Assembly: GCA_958299035.1 (NCBI GenBank)
Contig: CATQJL010000316.1
Coordinates: 13,486,347-13,550,346 of the forward strand
From: Cylicocyclus nassatus
Lineage: Eukaryota > Nematoda > Chromadorea > Rhabditida > Strongylidae
Direction of reading: 5' to 3'
DNA: 64,000 bases
Shown here: piece by piece, positions 20,820-34,566 of the stretch
How positions within the stretch are numbered: position 1 is the first letter of the stretch
How the letters are laid out: each line of letters starts with the position of its first letter
Position numbers and translations under genes: made by a program
The notes under the pieces: model-generated
What the model was told of the DNA's origin: nothing
The model's database searches: none
The model's input: the letters and a program-made list of their open reading frames with translations, nothing else

Positions 20820-22956
20820 TAATGCGAGAAGTGGACAAAAGCGTGAAGAAACTAATTCGACATTTACTTAGTGATCGGCCAGCCAACCGTTTAATGCTGA
20901 TCCTGCTTTCAAACGTGAAATAATCAAAAGTACCATCAGCTTTCGTATAAAGATTGGGATCGAGCCAGCTCAAGGCGTAGAGATTTTTGATAGCGAGAGA
21001 GTGTGAGAAACCATGTTCAATATGGAGGTTTTCCTAAGCTACCAGACAAAGTCCCTGCAGCAGTAACAAAGGAAGAAGCGGTAATTCTAAATTGTTGAGA
21101 ACGTTAATCTGTAAAAATATTTGAGTGCTTTCGCATGCTCTTCTAGTAAGGTAAGGTGGTAAGCCTGCTTTTTTGATAAGCTTGTTCTTACGAGAAGTTT
21201 TCAACTAACATAAGCAAAAAAGCAAATGTGATGCTGCTGATACTGCTTCATCGCTAGCCATTTAGTCTAATCATGTAAGCGCTTGTTAAGTCGAAGGAAA
21301 CAATAGAACGCGCTTTAAATTGCTTCAAGTCTCAAGAAAAATGAAACTGTTTGTGTTCAAAACCGGTCGGTGAGGTTCTCATGAAAAGCGGTTTCGCATG
21401 ATAACATTCAAGGTTTATCCTTAAAGAGAGCGTTTGAGCAAAATTTCGCCTCTCATATTTTTGTCGTTCTAGAGCCTTTCCGTGACCCTGGTGCAGTTAT
21501 AGTTCAAATTGTCCAAAACCCTCAAAAAACCCAAATCCTGGGGACCCTGTTTTGAAGGCGCGGACGAGTTTCGGATTGTTTATCCTTTGAGGGCGCGGGC
21601 AAGTTTCGGATTGTTTATCCCCTCTACTCGCCACCGAGAAGGAGCTGCAACTGTATGGGTGCAGTTGATCGATAATCGATCGATGCGTGAGCACACCTCC
21701 TCAGGAGGAGGTTTGTGGTACGAGGGGGGCGGCTTGTGATACGTATCACAGTCCCATATTTCTTGTAGAGGCCACGTAAAAGGATTGAACCAACGCAGAT
21801 CGGATACTCATGGGGCCCGCTTTACAACTATGTGTTAATCTGGTTCAATAGATCTTGCCTGGACGATGCCTTTAACTGTAAGTGCAAGTGTAATCCTCCA
21901 AAAAATGTCGCAATGTAAAGAAAGCACGATTAGATAGCTTCCGACTGAAGTACGTGCTGATCGACATTGCTTTCCTTACGGCATAATTCATCGATATCAA
22001 TCGCTTTTGGCATGATTTAAAGCTAATGATGTGGACTTACAGTCCCCGCGCATCAAACGAGCTTGACGTGCTCGACCACTTGTCGCGTGCGCGCGAGTTT
22101 CTCCGCTGCGCGCCATTTTCCCTTGTCTGCCAAGCAGACCAAGTTCACTGGGCTCATCCTATGTGCACGAGAACGAAAATGTTCTGCCGTCACGACCACC
22201 ATCGGTTCCACTGGACGGCTTAAGGGGTAGCAGCCGGATGAGCCGCGGCCGAAGCCATACGAAGTGGGTACGCGCTTTTTCCCAAACGCGGCCACCACCA
22301 TCTCGAAGGAATCTCTATGGGCCACGGTATTGTAGCCAATCACGCACTTATCAAACTGCGCTTTAACTCTGATCTGTGAAAAGACTTTTGGCACTAGCCT
22401 CTTCTGTTATTGGGGAGTGAAAACGTAAACGGTAGATCACCTTTTGCATTTTGTACTTTTGCAAATGTATGGTTGATTTTTCTTCTCTGGCATAGCAATG
22501 ACCTGCTTCCGCATTGCAACGCATTGCAATGCGGGAGTGGACCATGATATACAGTCTGCGCAAAATTTTGGCAAAGCCTTGCTCCTTCGCGACGGTTTAC
22601 CACTCCAGAAGCCTGATTTCGCCAGCGTTCTTGACGCCGTTACTTATTCTTCGACTCATGTAACCGCCGTCGCCCCCCTTCCCCACCACTGTCCCGGCCG
22701 TCACTTTAGCAACGGGAAATTTAAGCAGAATTTGAGCGGTGTAAAGCAGCAAAGCGTTCGTCGTGCGCGGTGTGAGTCCTTGGCTCATGAATCTCATGCG
22801 CTTATGTTTGAACGTGAGGAAGCTGCAGATATGATAGACATTTCTAATAGTATTCTTAGAGAATCGAATGACTTTTCCCTAGCGCCTTCGTTTTCAAGAT
22901 GTTTGGCTCCTACTTGTCTTTATATGATCTATTGTTATTTGATTTGAACGCTAAAG
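20820..22956. other. No gene recognised; small repeats
   Basis: Includes a near-tandem ~45-bp duplication at 21556-21630 (AGTTTCGGATTGTTTATCC twice) and a small palindrome CCGCATTGCAACGCATTGCAATGCGG around 22508. Open frames at 22053-22394 (minus) and 22498-22947 (plus) have no recognisable domain or splice support. Confidence 0.4.
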
Positions 22957-23806
22957 TAGGGTGCCTTCATACCGCGCCGGCAGCCGCCGCTAGCAGCCCT
23001 TAGCATCCCGAGCAACCGCCAGCAGCCCGTAGCAGCCGCTAGCAGCCCGTAGCAGCTGCCATCAGCCCGTAGCAGCCGCCAGCAGCCCGTAACAGCCCAT
23101 AGCCGCCGCCGGCCGCTTTCGTTATATGAGCAAAATTATCAGAATCTTACAACTTTGAGTGTCCTGTCTATGCTTTTCATCTTCTACGGTTTTCTTTTGT
23201 TGTACGCAGTTTGATCACATATCATATCATATGTGTCCATTGTTGTCATTAACTTCTCGCCGTATGGTCATCCTGTTGAACCATAGTTCGCAGAAGATTC
23301 TTTCCGGTATAATTCGCTCTGACTTTGGATGCGTCCGGTTCCTGCAGGTGTGCAATTTGTTTTTGAGTATGCTTTTGCTTCAATTTTTTCTTGACTACGG
23401 TGCATATCTAGCTTGCATTCTATTATTTCGCAAGTTCGCTGGGATTCATTTGCGGGTTGAGTTGGCTTTGATAATCGCTCACATCTTTTTGAAACAAGAC
23501 AAATTGCAAAAGAGCGTGAGCACGATAGGATACAATGTGCGGAACAGAACAATGAACACAAATGTATTGTGGGAAATTGAACTGCATATTAGCGGTAATA
23601 AGAAGAAATAAGCGTAGAAGATGAATAACGTAGGCAGGAGCACTTAAAGTAGTAAGATTTTGACAATTTTGCTTCTATAACAAAGGCGGCCAGCGGCGGC
23701 TATGGGCTGTCACGGGCTGTTGGCGGCTGCTACGGGCTGCCACGGGCTGCTGGCGGCTGCTGCGGGCTGCTGTCGGCGGCTGCCAGCGCGGTATGAAGGC
23801 ACCCTA
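22957..23806. mobile_element. GC-rich-ended foldback MITE, 850 bp
   Basis: Inverted termini TAGGGTGCCTTCATACCGCGC...GCGCGGTATGAAGGCACCCTA, flanked by AAG on both sides. Beside each end is about 130 bp of subterminal short repeats of the type AGCAGCCCGTAGCAGCCGCC (left) and its complement (right), far GC-richer than the surroundings. The middle has a 150-codon open frame (23159-23611) with Leu/Phe-rich stretches and no known domain; I do not call it a gene. Confidence 0.65.
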
Positions 23807-24186
23807 AAGAAAGTCTTTCTGCTTTTCATTGTAGGGTTTTCTGAAAGTTGAGCTGACTTGCAAAAAAGTGTACCTTACTCCAATTCTGTCAGAAAGCGGT
23901 TAATCTCAGCTTTCAAAGAGGGGTAACGCACTGCCACTCAGCAAACTTTGCTCGATCTCCAGCCTCACTATTCCTTTATACGCCTTCGACATCGCAGATT
24001 AGGTGTGACTTACCCAGTGTTGTTTTGCCCTATGCTCTCTTGTTGCCCTCAACGTGGCGGCTATGTGACATGAGAACATTCTGGGAAGCCAGTAAAATAA
24101 AACACACTGCGGCTGCAACATATATACAATCAAATATCATCTAGCAATGCTTCCTATAACTCGGCCAAGTTTCGTGCGCTTTTTGC

Positions 24187-25435
24187 GTGCTGTTTTGTGT
24201 ATTGCATGAAACTTTTGAATGCAAAAAACCGCATTTGGAAAATACTATCTTAATCAAGTTTTTTAAGATTATATTTGCAATACTTTGCGGGTCTACCGTG
24301 CAATACGAGCAAGGTAAGCTTGACGGTCATGTAGTTTTTAACTGTAGAATTTTGATTCAATTTCTCTGTCTACTGACTAATTGTTATTCCGAAGTTTAAT
24401 AATAACGTTACCTTTGTAGAAAGAGCATCAAATGGTTATTATGAATATGGTTACTCTGATTTACCCTTAAGTCGAGCAAAAGGCTTATTTTTGATATATC
24501 TGATCTTTAAGGACAATATTACGTATTCCGGTTTAAACAATACTCAAGGAGCCACAGCATTGCCAGCAACGCTGAAAATATCGAGCAAATTACGAAGCGC
24601 GAAGGAAAGCAGTCGCACTCGACAGGCTTTCTTTGCCGCATATAGTGCAAAAAGATGGAAAAGAATGCGTGACATAAATGATTGGTTAAAGAAATCCAAA
24701 ACTCGGAAAAAACCAAAAACAACGAGGAAATCTACAGTAAAGCCAAGGAAACCATCTCAAAAGAAGACTTCGAAAAAAATCACTACGAAGAAAAAAGGAA
24801 CGAAGAAGACTTCGAAAGAAACTACTAAGAAAACCACACCGACGACTACAACAAAACCTAAAACAACAACCAAAAAGAAAAAAGGAACGAAGAAGACTTC
24901 GAAAGAAACTACTAAGAAAACCACACCGACGACTACAACAAAACCTAAAACAACAACCAAAAAGAAAAAAGGAACGAAGAAGACTTCGAAAAAAGCTACT
25001 AAAAAGAAAATCACACCGACGACTACAACAAAACCTAAAACAACAACCACAACGACCACGACGACTACTACGAAAAAGCCTAAAACGACAACCACAACGA
25101 CGACCACAACCACGACTACGACGAAGCCCACGACGACAACGACAACTACGAGCACAACCACAACCACAAAGCCCACGACAACGACTAAAACGACGACAAC
25201 GGCACCAACTACCAGGAAGCCAACGGCAACGACTAAAACGACAACGGCACCAACCACCAGGAAGCCAACGACAACGTTAAGAACTACCACAAAGGCGAAA
25301 CTCACAACGAGAAAAACAGCTATATCGAGCAGGACGTCAACTACAAGCGTAGAGTTAAGCATGAAATCACGTCGAAATGGAAATACAGCTGTGATTCCAA
25401 GAGATCCTGCAACTAGGAGGTATCGTTTTTTTTAA
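24187..25435 (+). CDS. Lys/Thr-rich, probably secreted repeat protein, two exons
   Basis: Exon 1 ends at 24313 (CAA G|GTAAGC) after a hydrophobic segment (KFFKIIFAILCGSTVQ) resembling a signal peptide. The intron is 24314-24419 (106 bp, ACCTTTGTAG acceptor). Exon 2, 24420-25435, joins in phase 1 and is open for 338 codons, starting GluArgAlaSerAsnGlyTyrTyr. It has a basic region, then three copies of a 29-residue unit (KKKGTKKTSKETTKKTTPTT... and so on; 87 bp, 24788-25048), then poly-Thr/Lys-Pro stretches and a short basic tail ending RRYRFF. AATAAA follows at 25473. No in-frame ATG is visible in exon 1 (open from 24160), so the start may lie in an undetected upstream exon. Thr/Pro density suggests an O-glycosylated mucin-like or matrix protein (inference). 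Low-complexity DNA is the alternative, but the intron, frame and poly(A) signal agree. Confidence 0.55.
24788..25048 (+). repeat. 87-bp tandem repeat, three copies, inside the Lys/Thr-rich gene
   Basis: Copies begin at about 24788, 24875 and 24962. Copies 1 and 2 are nearly identical; the third has changes in the middle (TSKKATKKKI for TSKETTKKT). The unit length is a multiple of three, so copy-number change keeps the frame. Confidence 0.8.
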
Positions 25436-25472
25436 CCATAAATGTCCTTGAAAAGGAGCGTACGGACTTACG

Positions 25473-25478
25473 AATAAA
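25473..25478 (+). terminator. Poly(A) signal of the Lys/Thr-rich gene
   Basis: AATAAA 38 bp after the TAA stop at 25433-25435, the expected spacing for a compact nematode 3' UTR. Confidence 0.45.
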
Positions 25479-28400
25479 AGACGGTCTTGAAGTTACTTAC
25501 AATCACTTTTTTTAACCAATCACTTATCTTCAGATTCTTATATCGAGTCAGCTCAAACGTGATTTGTGTAAGTCAAGCAAATGGCAGGATTATTTTCTAT
25601 CTTTTTCTACCCCTGATAAGTCAATAGGCTTTTGTGATTTTTGCAGTAGTCTTTTTTATAAGTGAATTATGCGTGGTACTGTTTATCTATGAAAAAGCTA
25701 TTTAACCCCATTTGTTTTCTCCTAGGTGTATCGCAACAAATCTATCTTACCTGATCAAAATATTTCTTGTTTTCAAAATAGCTCATCTAAGTCAGCTAAG
25801 TATATTCCACTAATTTTTACTGTGGATTTCTCGAGAAGAAGCGTACTGCTGCAAATCCCCATTTTTTAACTTTTTGCATAAGCCTTCGATTTTTAGCATA
25901 AGCCGTTTTTTTCCAAAATTAATTAACTTTCTTCGTATCGAACACCATTGTATGCTGATTCTTAAACAGCAGCGTGAATGTTTTCAATAACAACAGATAA
26001 TCAATGAAGTATCGTAACCTTGTGAATCAACCCAATCTCCCATAAGATACTTCATTACATACAGACTCTGTTTCCATTACAACATACTCATAGTTGCCAT
26101 CGCTGGATTGTATTAGATTCGTTCGAAAATCCCTGCCGTTTTTCAAACCTGTGCTCAGATCGTTCAGAATAAAAATAGACAAACGCTTCGAATAGTTTTC
26201 GATGAAGATCCTCTTCCGCTGTTTAGCAGGGAGGTTTTTACAAGTCTCCCAATGGTCTCTCGGATAATTCGTATTCTTCAACCCATGGTTTCTACCTTCA
26301 GCTTTTTTAATCGCCCTTCCAGACCTCTATAAGAACTTTGGTAACAGTTGTATAGAGTAAGCAAAGTGCAACACAATGCTTATTTGACATCGCTGGCATT
26401 ATTTTTGCACTGCTCTTTAATTTCATGTTTGCAAAACCCAAATTTCTTAACAGAAAACGGCGTGCACCTAAGGTCTCATTGGGTGCAATTTTTTTCTCTT
26501 CTTTGGATGGGTCATTCCTAGTCTGCACAAAGGAAATTATTCTGACTCTTGTTTTAAAACTCGTCTCAGGTTATACCTAAATTTGAAATTTAGTAATTCG
26601 GAGCTGAAACAGTTAGTTGTCTTGTTGCATTAGCTTTAGTCATGATCCACTTTTGGAACTTTTAAATTTCGATGATCCCAAGTTTTTGACCGCTTTTGTA
26701 TTTTACGACTTCGCAGAAGTGAAGTTTTTGAATAAAGCATTTTTAAAGATGCTGGAAAGCCAGTATGGTGCTCAGAAAATTCAACGTTTGCACTCTCTTT
26801 ACTCTACTAAATGTTATCAAAATTCCAAAAGTTTGGAAAGGAAATGTTTTAAATCGGCCAAGTTTAGGATAAGCGAAAACAATGGGTATGAGATCCAGAT
26901 TCGAGCAATCAAATAATGGCTGCTAGAAAGAGGAAATTTGCATTGAACGCTGAGAGCTAGAAGCGTTTTATTAATATTATTCTGAACTGGCTGGCTTCCC
27001 CGGTCCAGCCCGGACTATTGTTCACAGGGGACGAGGTAGATGCTACGGTTGCCAGCAAAATTACTGCATTGCGGAACCCTTCACTTCTCCTTTTCCATGT
27101 TATGATTGACTTACCTTGTGGCATCCACTTCGATTCACCGCATCCTCGTGATCGTGGATATGAGCTTCACGCTGTCCTTTACATGACTATGGGAAATTGC
27201 TTGATTGAACATGATAAGCCTACTTCTCCTTAGAAAAACCTAAACAATTAGAAAATCGATAAAAGGACTGAACAAATCGCCGCAAACAGTAGCCTATCGT
27301 CTATGCAGTGGTCATGTGCGTGCAAAGTTCAGGTAAGATTTGGAGCCAAAAATTGCAGTTTTTCAACGACCTTCAAAATTGCATCTTCTTCTAGAAAGCT
27401 CCTACGGATCTCCAACTTACGATTAGTCATTATACAGTTGACACATAGTGGTAATGGAATGTCTGGCGGGTTTTCTCCGGAGCTCAAAACTGATAGGTCA
27501 AAATGGCCCGATAGCCAATGTGCTTTTGTTCAACATGTTTAAAGCAGAGAAGAAATTTTTTGATCTCCACCGAATATACTCCTTCCTGGTGGCGATGTTC
27601 ATGCGTGATGTCCTTACAAATGTTCGTTATTCCGCACAAAATTTAAGGAAACCAAGCCTGCGCAAGGCAGTGTCTCATGATTTTGTGGGCTGTTTGTGAA
27701 AAAGACATGTCAATGTGTGCAAAAATTATAGTACCCCCGTTTCCCTATTCTGTTGGAGGAAATAGGGGACTGATTCCGGAGCAAAAACTGCATACTCATC
27801 ACTTAAACTCCTGCAAAGTATCTTGATTATTTGGTCTAGAGTTAATGCGTTTGGCACATGTTACTACTTTTAGATTAATCCCTCTCACACTCCATAACAT
27901 CGAAGAATCACCAGAAGCAGAAGAGGAGGGATTTCCTAAGCTGTGAGTTACAAACTATTTTGATAGGTAACATGGTGAATCACAATATAGGCTTCTAAGG
28001 GTTTGCCTCATTCATTTAGCTAAGAAAGTAGTCTGGTTCATTGCGGCCATTCCAGAGATATTACAATGCTGGTCAAGATCATGGGGCCATTCTAAAGGCG
28101 GTCGGGCAAGAGGCGGCAAAGGCTTGCCGTTTCTGCTTATAGACCTTCGTGAGGAGCTTCGGACTTTCTCGTGCATCTAATTCTTTGCCTCTCAACTGTT
28201 GATATGAACTGAGCACAATTATTCGTATACTTTTCATGCGTATCAGACTGCGTCATATAATTTCCACAAGTCCTTCACCTCTGCTTTGCAGAGGCTCGCA
28301 CTGGTCGAATATTTAGCGTAAAAATATGCTCTGATGCTTGTTTTTCACATCATCCCAAAGTTGCCTGAAGCGGTGATCCCTTAATTGGAAATGACGACCC

Positions 28401-29145
28401 TCGCTATGAAATACATGCCTAGAGTATTGCAGATTATTCGTCATTTTAATTTCGTAACAGACAAACTCCACACAGCTTCAGATTAAGCGGTTTATTACGA
28501 GTCATAATGTTTTTGAGGCGTAGCAGACGAAATGTAAATTCTAAAGAAAGTTCATAAAGATTAGGCGCATTCAACATCAAGAGCGATTTAGAAAATCAAA
28601 TTATGTAATTGATTTGGAAGCGTAGCTCAATCTATTACATCTACAAACTTCATTTATATTTTTATGAATCTTTCTCATCTTAGCCATGAAACGAAGAAAG
28701 TGCTTTCTGGGTTGCAATGATCCATAAAATTTCGGAGCAGTTTAAGCACAGCGCTCAATTTGTGCGTTGGCTGGAACTTTTTCAGAACTCACGGATCTGT
28801 ATGAACCAAGCCTGAAGAGTGAAAACACACTTTCTTATATTTGTGGCAAACTTACTCCTTTCTGTTCCGCAAATTTTGATTCGCTCGCCCTGAAAGCGAT
28901 ATAAGCTGATTTAAAAAATTCGCAAGTTTTCTAATTGCCAGAAGAACACTCTCAGAAGGTTACTGTTTGATTTTCTCGAATTACCAATGCGATGACTGCC
29001 TTCTGCCTAACGTCCGGCCCTAAAATGCTGTAACTCACCAGGTTGTAAATGAATTGATCCCATTTAATACATGTGTATGCCAGTTTACTGTCGCTGAATA
29101 GCGGCCGCATTCATCAACAAACCCAGTGGCTTTCGTTATCTAGTA
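25479..29145. other. No gene recognised; degenerate transposon remnants
   Basis: Contains a decayed Helitron-like 3' end on the minus strand at about 26987-27012 (GGTCCAGCCCGG with CCAG|T), an isolated family A hairpin fragment at 28271-28300, and a family A 5' fragment near 28455-28510 (GTAACAGACAAAC...TTTATTACGAGTCATAAT). Short open frames at 26027-26281 (minus) and 26617-26916 (plus) have ordinary composition but no start, splice or domain support. Confidence 0.4.
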
Positions 29146-30718
29146 CTAGCTGGCTTACCCGGTTCCGCCCGGCCCTGTCAAAAACGATAAAGGTTCCATT
29201 TCTATCCCTGTACACCTTAACCTGTGCCCACTTCTACATTCTCTATTCCCGCTGCGTGAATAATCAGTATGCTCACCTACCTTCTTCACCAACCCCCCAG
29301 CCCCATAGCTCAAACTTTGCACAAAAAAAACAATAAAATCGATAAAAGTAAGGACAATTCTAAAAACTGATGGCGTTATTCGGCTATCCGGGCCCCAAAA
29401 TGTTTTTGTGACGGATCTTGCTCAAACTCGGTATATGGGGGTTATTTGAGCCGCAGATGACGTGCGATACACCCTTCAGCGGCTTTTGCCTAAGCAGAAA
29501 TAGGGGAAGAGAGATTTGCCGCGAGCGTTACACCCTTCGGCGGCTTTTGCCTAAGCAAAAACAGGGGAGGGAGATTTGCCGCGTGCGTTACACGTTAGGA
29601 CAGGTTATCAGGATGGCGCGGGAGACCGTCATGCAAAACGACCGTTTCCCCATTCCATGAATATCTGGAATCTAAATTGGCCCTGACCATTCAAATCCTG
29701 CAACTCACCATAACTTCACTAATCCGTTATGACAGCGAGCAAGTTTCATATTCATAAGCAGTATACTTGTGAACAGTTACAGGTAAGATTTTGAGCAAAT
29801 CTGGAACTTCGAATCTACACCCACCGTAACCCAAGAAAATGCACTATCCTGCGAAATCAACATGATATTCATGTTCAGCGCGCTAAATGATCACCCTAGA
29901 CGAAGTTTGAAGCAAATCTATGTTTTCGACCCCACGCCGTATATAACCACCATAACTCTATGAAGAGGTCCCAATATGAGAGAGAGTATGAAATTCATAA
30001 TCAGCATGTCGAATAAGTTCTCTGGACCGAACTCCTCCAGCCGAATTCATGATTTTGACTTCCTACCGTACATCTATCGTAACCACATGGGGAGACTTTC
30101 TGCGAGGAAAGTGTGATATTTGTAACCAGCATGTAAGATAACCCTTATACACGAATCTGAGCAAGCTATACGACAAAAAAAATTGGGGTCCGGTTAGCCG
30201 AATAGCGCCAAACTAATATCAAACTCGTAATCAGCATGCTCGATTACCCCTTGTGCAAACTCCCAGCCCCGCAGGTCAAACTTTGCAAAAAAAATCGATA
30301 AAATCGATAAAAGTAATCGATAATCCTGAAGACTAATATTGTATTCGGACCATGCTCGATTACCCCCTGTGCAAACTCCCAGCCCCGTGGCTCAAACTTT
30401 GCAAAAAAATCGATAAAATCGATAAAAGTAATGCACGATTTTAAAAACTAATATTGTATTCGGAATCCCCATGCTCACTTACCCCCTGTGCCAACTCCCA
30501 GCCCCGTAGCTCAAATTTTGCAAAAAATCGATAAAATCGATATCGGTCGATACGAAAAGTTGCCTGTGACACCCGCCGGGGCCCGAAGTGTATGTGTGCC
30601 AAGTTTGGTCCCGATCGGTTCAGAAATGGAATTTTCTATTCGGAACATACGTACACACAGACATACAGACAGACATACAGATAGACAGACAAACAAACAT
30701 TCAGCTCTATATATAAGA
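29146..30718 (-). mobile_element. Helitron-like family B, 1.57 kb
   Basis: Minus-strand 5' end A|TCTTATATATAGAGCTGAATG followed by a TGTCTG microsatellite and a conserved block (GGGCCCCGGCGGGTG, degraded here). 3' end GGCCGGGCGGAACCGGGTAAGCCAGCTAG|T. CTAG fits CTRR and the host sites are A and T. The 5' third has about three tandem units of ~120 bp (30210-30555), each with repeated ATCGATAAAATCGAT and CCCCCTGTGCAAACTCCCAG. Noncoding. Confidence 0.6.
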
Positions 30719-31246
30719 TTAAGGCTTAATCCACAAGATCGATAATCACAAAGCCAATGGGTTCGCGAACCCAGAGTGAATATCAACTCAACCCAGAGAC
30801 ATTAATTTCGCTTACACACTGGGTTGCAGACCCGGAACGGATCTAGCTTCCATTCAATCACTGAAAGAACAAAAATATCTAACAATAAGAAGCAGGTTTG
30901 AGCTCTGGCCAATCAAAGGCACCTGAAGTTCCTATCCAACAAAGGACTTCTTAACTCTTGAAGTCTTTAATGCAAATAAGAAAGTAAAATGTTTTATAAT
31001 CAAGGTCAAGCTTGTGTCATTTTTTTGGTTTGAAGATGCTTTTTTACATGCGCTTTCAATACGCTTCTGAAACCCATTTTAAGTAAAAAGAACTGCAGTT
31101 TCTCAGATGGTTTGTGAGCGACAAGATTTCATCTGGTCAAATGTTTAGTGAAGTGGGTATTGAGGGAGTATATCGTGTTGAAAGAAAACACGATATCGAC
31201 GTAATTGTAGGCATAAATTAGAACTTCTGCTTTCAAGCTTATGCAA

Positions 31247-31536
31247 TCTTATATGTCGAGCTGAATGTCTGTTTGTCTGTATGTATGTCTGTGTGTATGT
31301 AAGTTCCGACAGAAATTTTTATTTCTGAACCGATTCGAAGAAACTCCGCGCGCATATACTTCGGGACGAGGCGGGTGTCGCAGGCTACTTTTTGTTATGA
31401 TCGACATTGATTTTATCAATTTTTCGCGAAGTTTGAGCCATCGGGCTGAAAGTTGGCACAGTGGGTAAGCGAACAGAGCACGTTGATTACGAATATAATA
31501 TTGACAAGGCCGGGCAAAGCCGGGCTTGCCGGTTAG
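31247..31536 (+). mobile_element. Helitron-like family B, short copy
   Basis: 290 bp: A|TCTTATATGTCGAGCTGAATG at the 5' end, a GTCTGTATG microsatellite, then GGCCGGGCAAAGCCGGGCTTGCCGGTTAG|T at the 3' end. A second 3'-terminal portion follows in tandem (31537-31685), ending in a degenerate CTAT. Confidence 0.6.
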
Positions 31537-31806
31537 TCTCCTTATTTATTTTATCGGTTTTGTATCAATTTTTTTGCGAAGTTTGGGTCATCAGGCTCCA
31601 AGTTGGCACAGTGGGTAAGTGAGCAGAGCACGCTGATTACGAGTATAATAATGACAGGGCCGGGAAAAGCCGGGTTTGCCAGCTATTTTTTTTATAACCA
31701 CGAAGCAGGGTAAAGACATGTTTGTATGAACGGGCATTGTTATACTATGGTTGCAATCCTACAAAATCCTAGCATGTAGGCATAATCGCGGAAATCACTC
31801 TGCTGA

Positions 31807-31862
31807 AATCACTCTTGATTATTTTCGTTAAAGCCATATTTTACTTAAGGCTTTAACGAAAA
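31807..31862. repeat. Short perfect inverted repeat
   Basis: TTGATTATTTTCGTTAAAGCC on the left is mirrored exactly after a ~12-base AT-rich loop. No target duplication or gene association was seen. Confidence 0.6.
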
Positions 31863-32019
31863 TAATCAAGAGAAACATTTAGTGACATATTACAAGATGT
31901 TTTCACTATTCAATATGAATTCGAAAAAAAAATGGAAAAACTGCTTGATAGCTATCTTGAAATGGTGTAACACCTTGTCATGCTACATTTTCTCAAAACG
32001 AAGCAAATTATATCCTACC

Positions 32020-33265
<1,246 letters not shown>

Positions 33266-33320
33266 TTGGTGGGAAGTTGCCTTCCACGGTTATCGCTCCT
33301 TCGCCGTAATATCACCTCTA

Positions 33321-33708
33321 TAATGACTTATAATAAAGCGGTGTGTGTGTAAGTGTGTGTGTGTGTGTGTGTGTGTGTGTAAGTGTGTGCATAAGTGTGT
33401 GTGTTGTGTGTGTAAGTGTGTGTGTGTAAGTGTGTGTGTAAGTGTGTGTGTGTTGTGTGTGTTGTGTGTGTGTAAGTGTGTGTGTAAGTGTGTGTGTGTG
33501 TAAGTGTGTGTATAAGTGTGTTGTGTGTTGTGTGTGTATGTGTGTGTGTGTGCTTTTTGAAGCTTTTTAAATGATTAGTTGTTTACATTTTATCCGTGGT
33601 AGTCGGCATAGCGCGGTGAGTTCCAGTGCCACAATTCTACGAGAATGAGTAAGGCACATAGATAGTAGGGCCAGCGCGAGCCTTTGCGAAGCAGAGGTGA
33701 AGCACTGG
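33321..33708 (+). mobile_element. Helitron-like family A, copy 6, internally deleted
   Basis: 388 bp in plus orientation, opposite to copy 5. 5' end TAATGACTTATAATAAAGCGG (C of TC changed to A), then an imperfect TG array (33340-33552), a short middle, and a 3' end with a degenerate hairpin and GCACTGG|T. Confidence 0.6.
33340..33552. repeat. Imperfect TG array with TAAG interruptions
   Basis: Runs of TGTGTG broken at intervals by TAAG (TGTGTGTAAGTG type). This is the microsatellite segment of family A copy 6. Confidence 0.85.
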
Positions 33709-34566
33709 TATATAATAAACTAACTCAACGGCCCAGCGAGTCAACGCAAAAAGTAGCCTATGCTCCTCTCTGGGGTCGAAAAAAGGAGTGCAAAAGTTCA
33801 AACAAGTTGATCCACATAGAAAAATTTGTATTCCGAACATCTGTGCCCGTATTTTCAGCAACGAACTCAGTAGGTTCTAGGACCTAATGGGTAGGTTTAA
33901 CCCACAAGATGTTATTCAAGAAGCGAGTCGGTTGACGAACCCAGCAGTGCTTTTTGTGAATATCGATCCAATCCAGTGGCACTGTTTTCGCTTATTTATT
34001 GGGTACCGGAACCCACTGGGTTCCTTGATGAATACCGCCACTGATGAGTTTTGTTTTTGGGCGTTCTCAGCTTTTTTCCATATCGTTGCTTCTCCGCTCT
34101 TTCTTCTACCCTGCTTCTCATTGCGATGAGAAAAGCTGTTAAGTTGAAGCGGGGTTGATGATTGAACGCTGTCTGCTTTATGTAACTGGGCAGATAGGTC
34201 TTCATTTTTGTTCAGACTACTTCATGTGTTCTCGAGACTTGTCTGGGTCCCTTTCAATATAGATGCGAGACTACGCAGCCCCTTCCTAGACTTATGAAGT
34301 AGATCTGAACAGAAATAGCGAAGAGAGAATGGACGAGCGCACGAAGGCCCATCTTCCCAGATACAGGAAGCGGAATGCGTTCAATCCTCACCCCGCTTCA
34401 ACTTCACAGTTTTATTGATCACAAGACGAAGCAGGGTAAAAGGAAGAACGGGAAGCAACAATTGGAAAAAGGAAAGAAGTTGAGAGTGCCCAAAAACGAA
34501 ACTCATCAGAAAACAAGAGCAAAGTCCTTATTTCCGCATTTACAGAATGTTCACATTATTTTAGGA
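33709..34566. other. No gene recognised
   Basis: Moderately repetitive noncoding DNA. The GGGTTC/GAACCC-type short repeats near 33860-34030 resemble those at 30740-30850. No supported exons. Confidence 0.35.

Noticed and set aside
22053..22394. 113-codon minus-strand open frame and its plus-strand partners
   Set aside because: Overlapping open frames on both strands in a GC-richer patch, with no domain or exon signals.
23159..23611. 150-codon open frame inside the GC-ended foldback element
   Set aside because: No domain, no transposase motif (DDE/DDD) and no splice or start context; probably chance.
24757..25362. 201-codon minus-strand frame of Val/Phe runs
   Set aside because: Antisense shadow of the Lys/Thr-rich repeat gene.
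26027..26528. Two minus-strand frames joined as one spliced gene
   Set aside because: No donor and acceptor pair gives a continuous frame between them.
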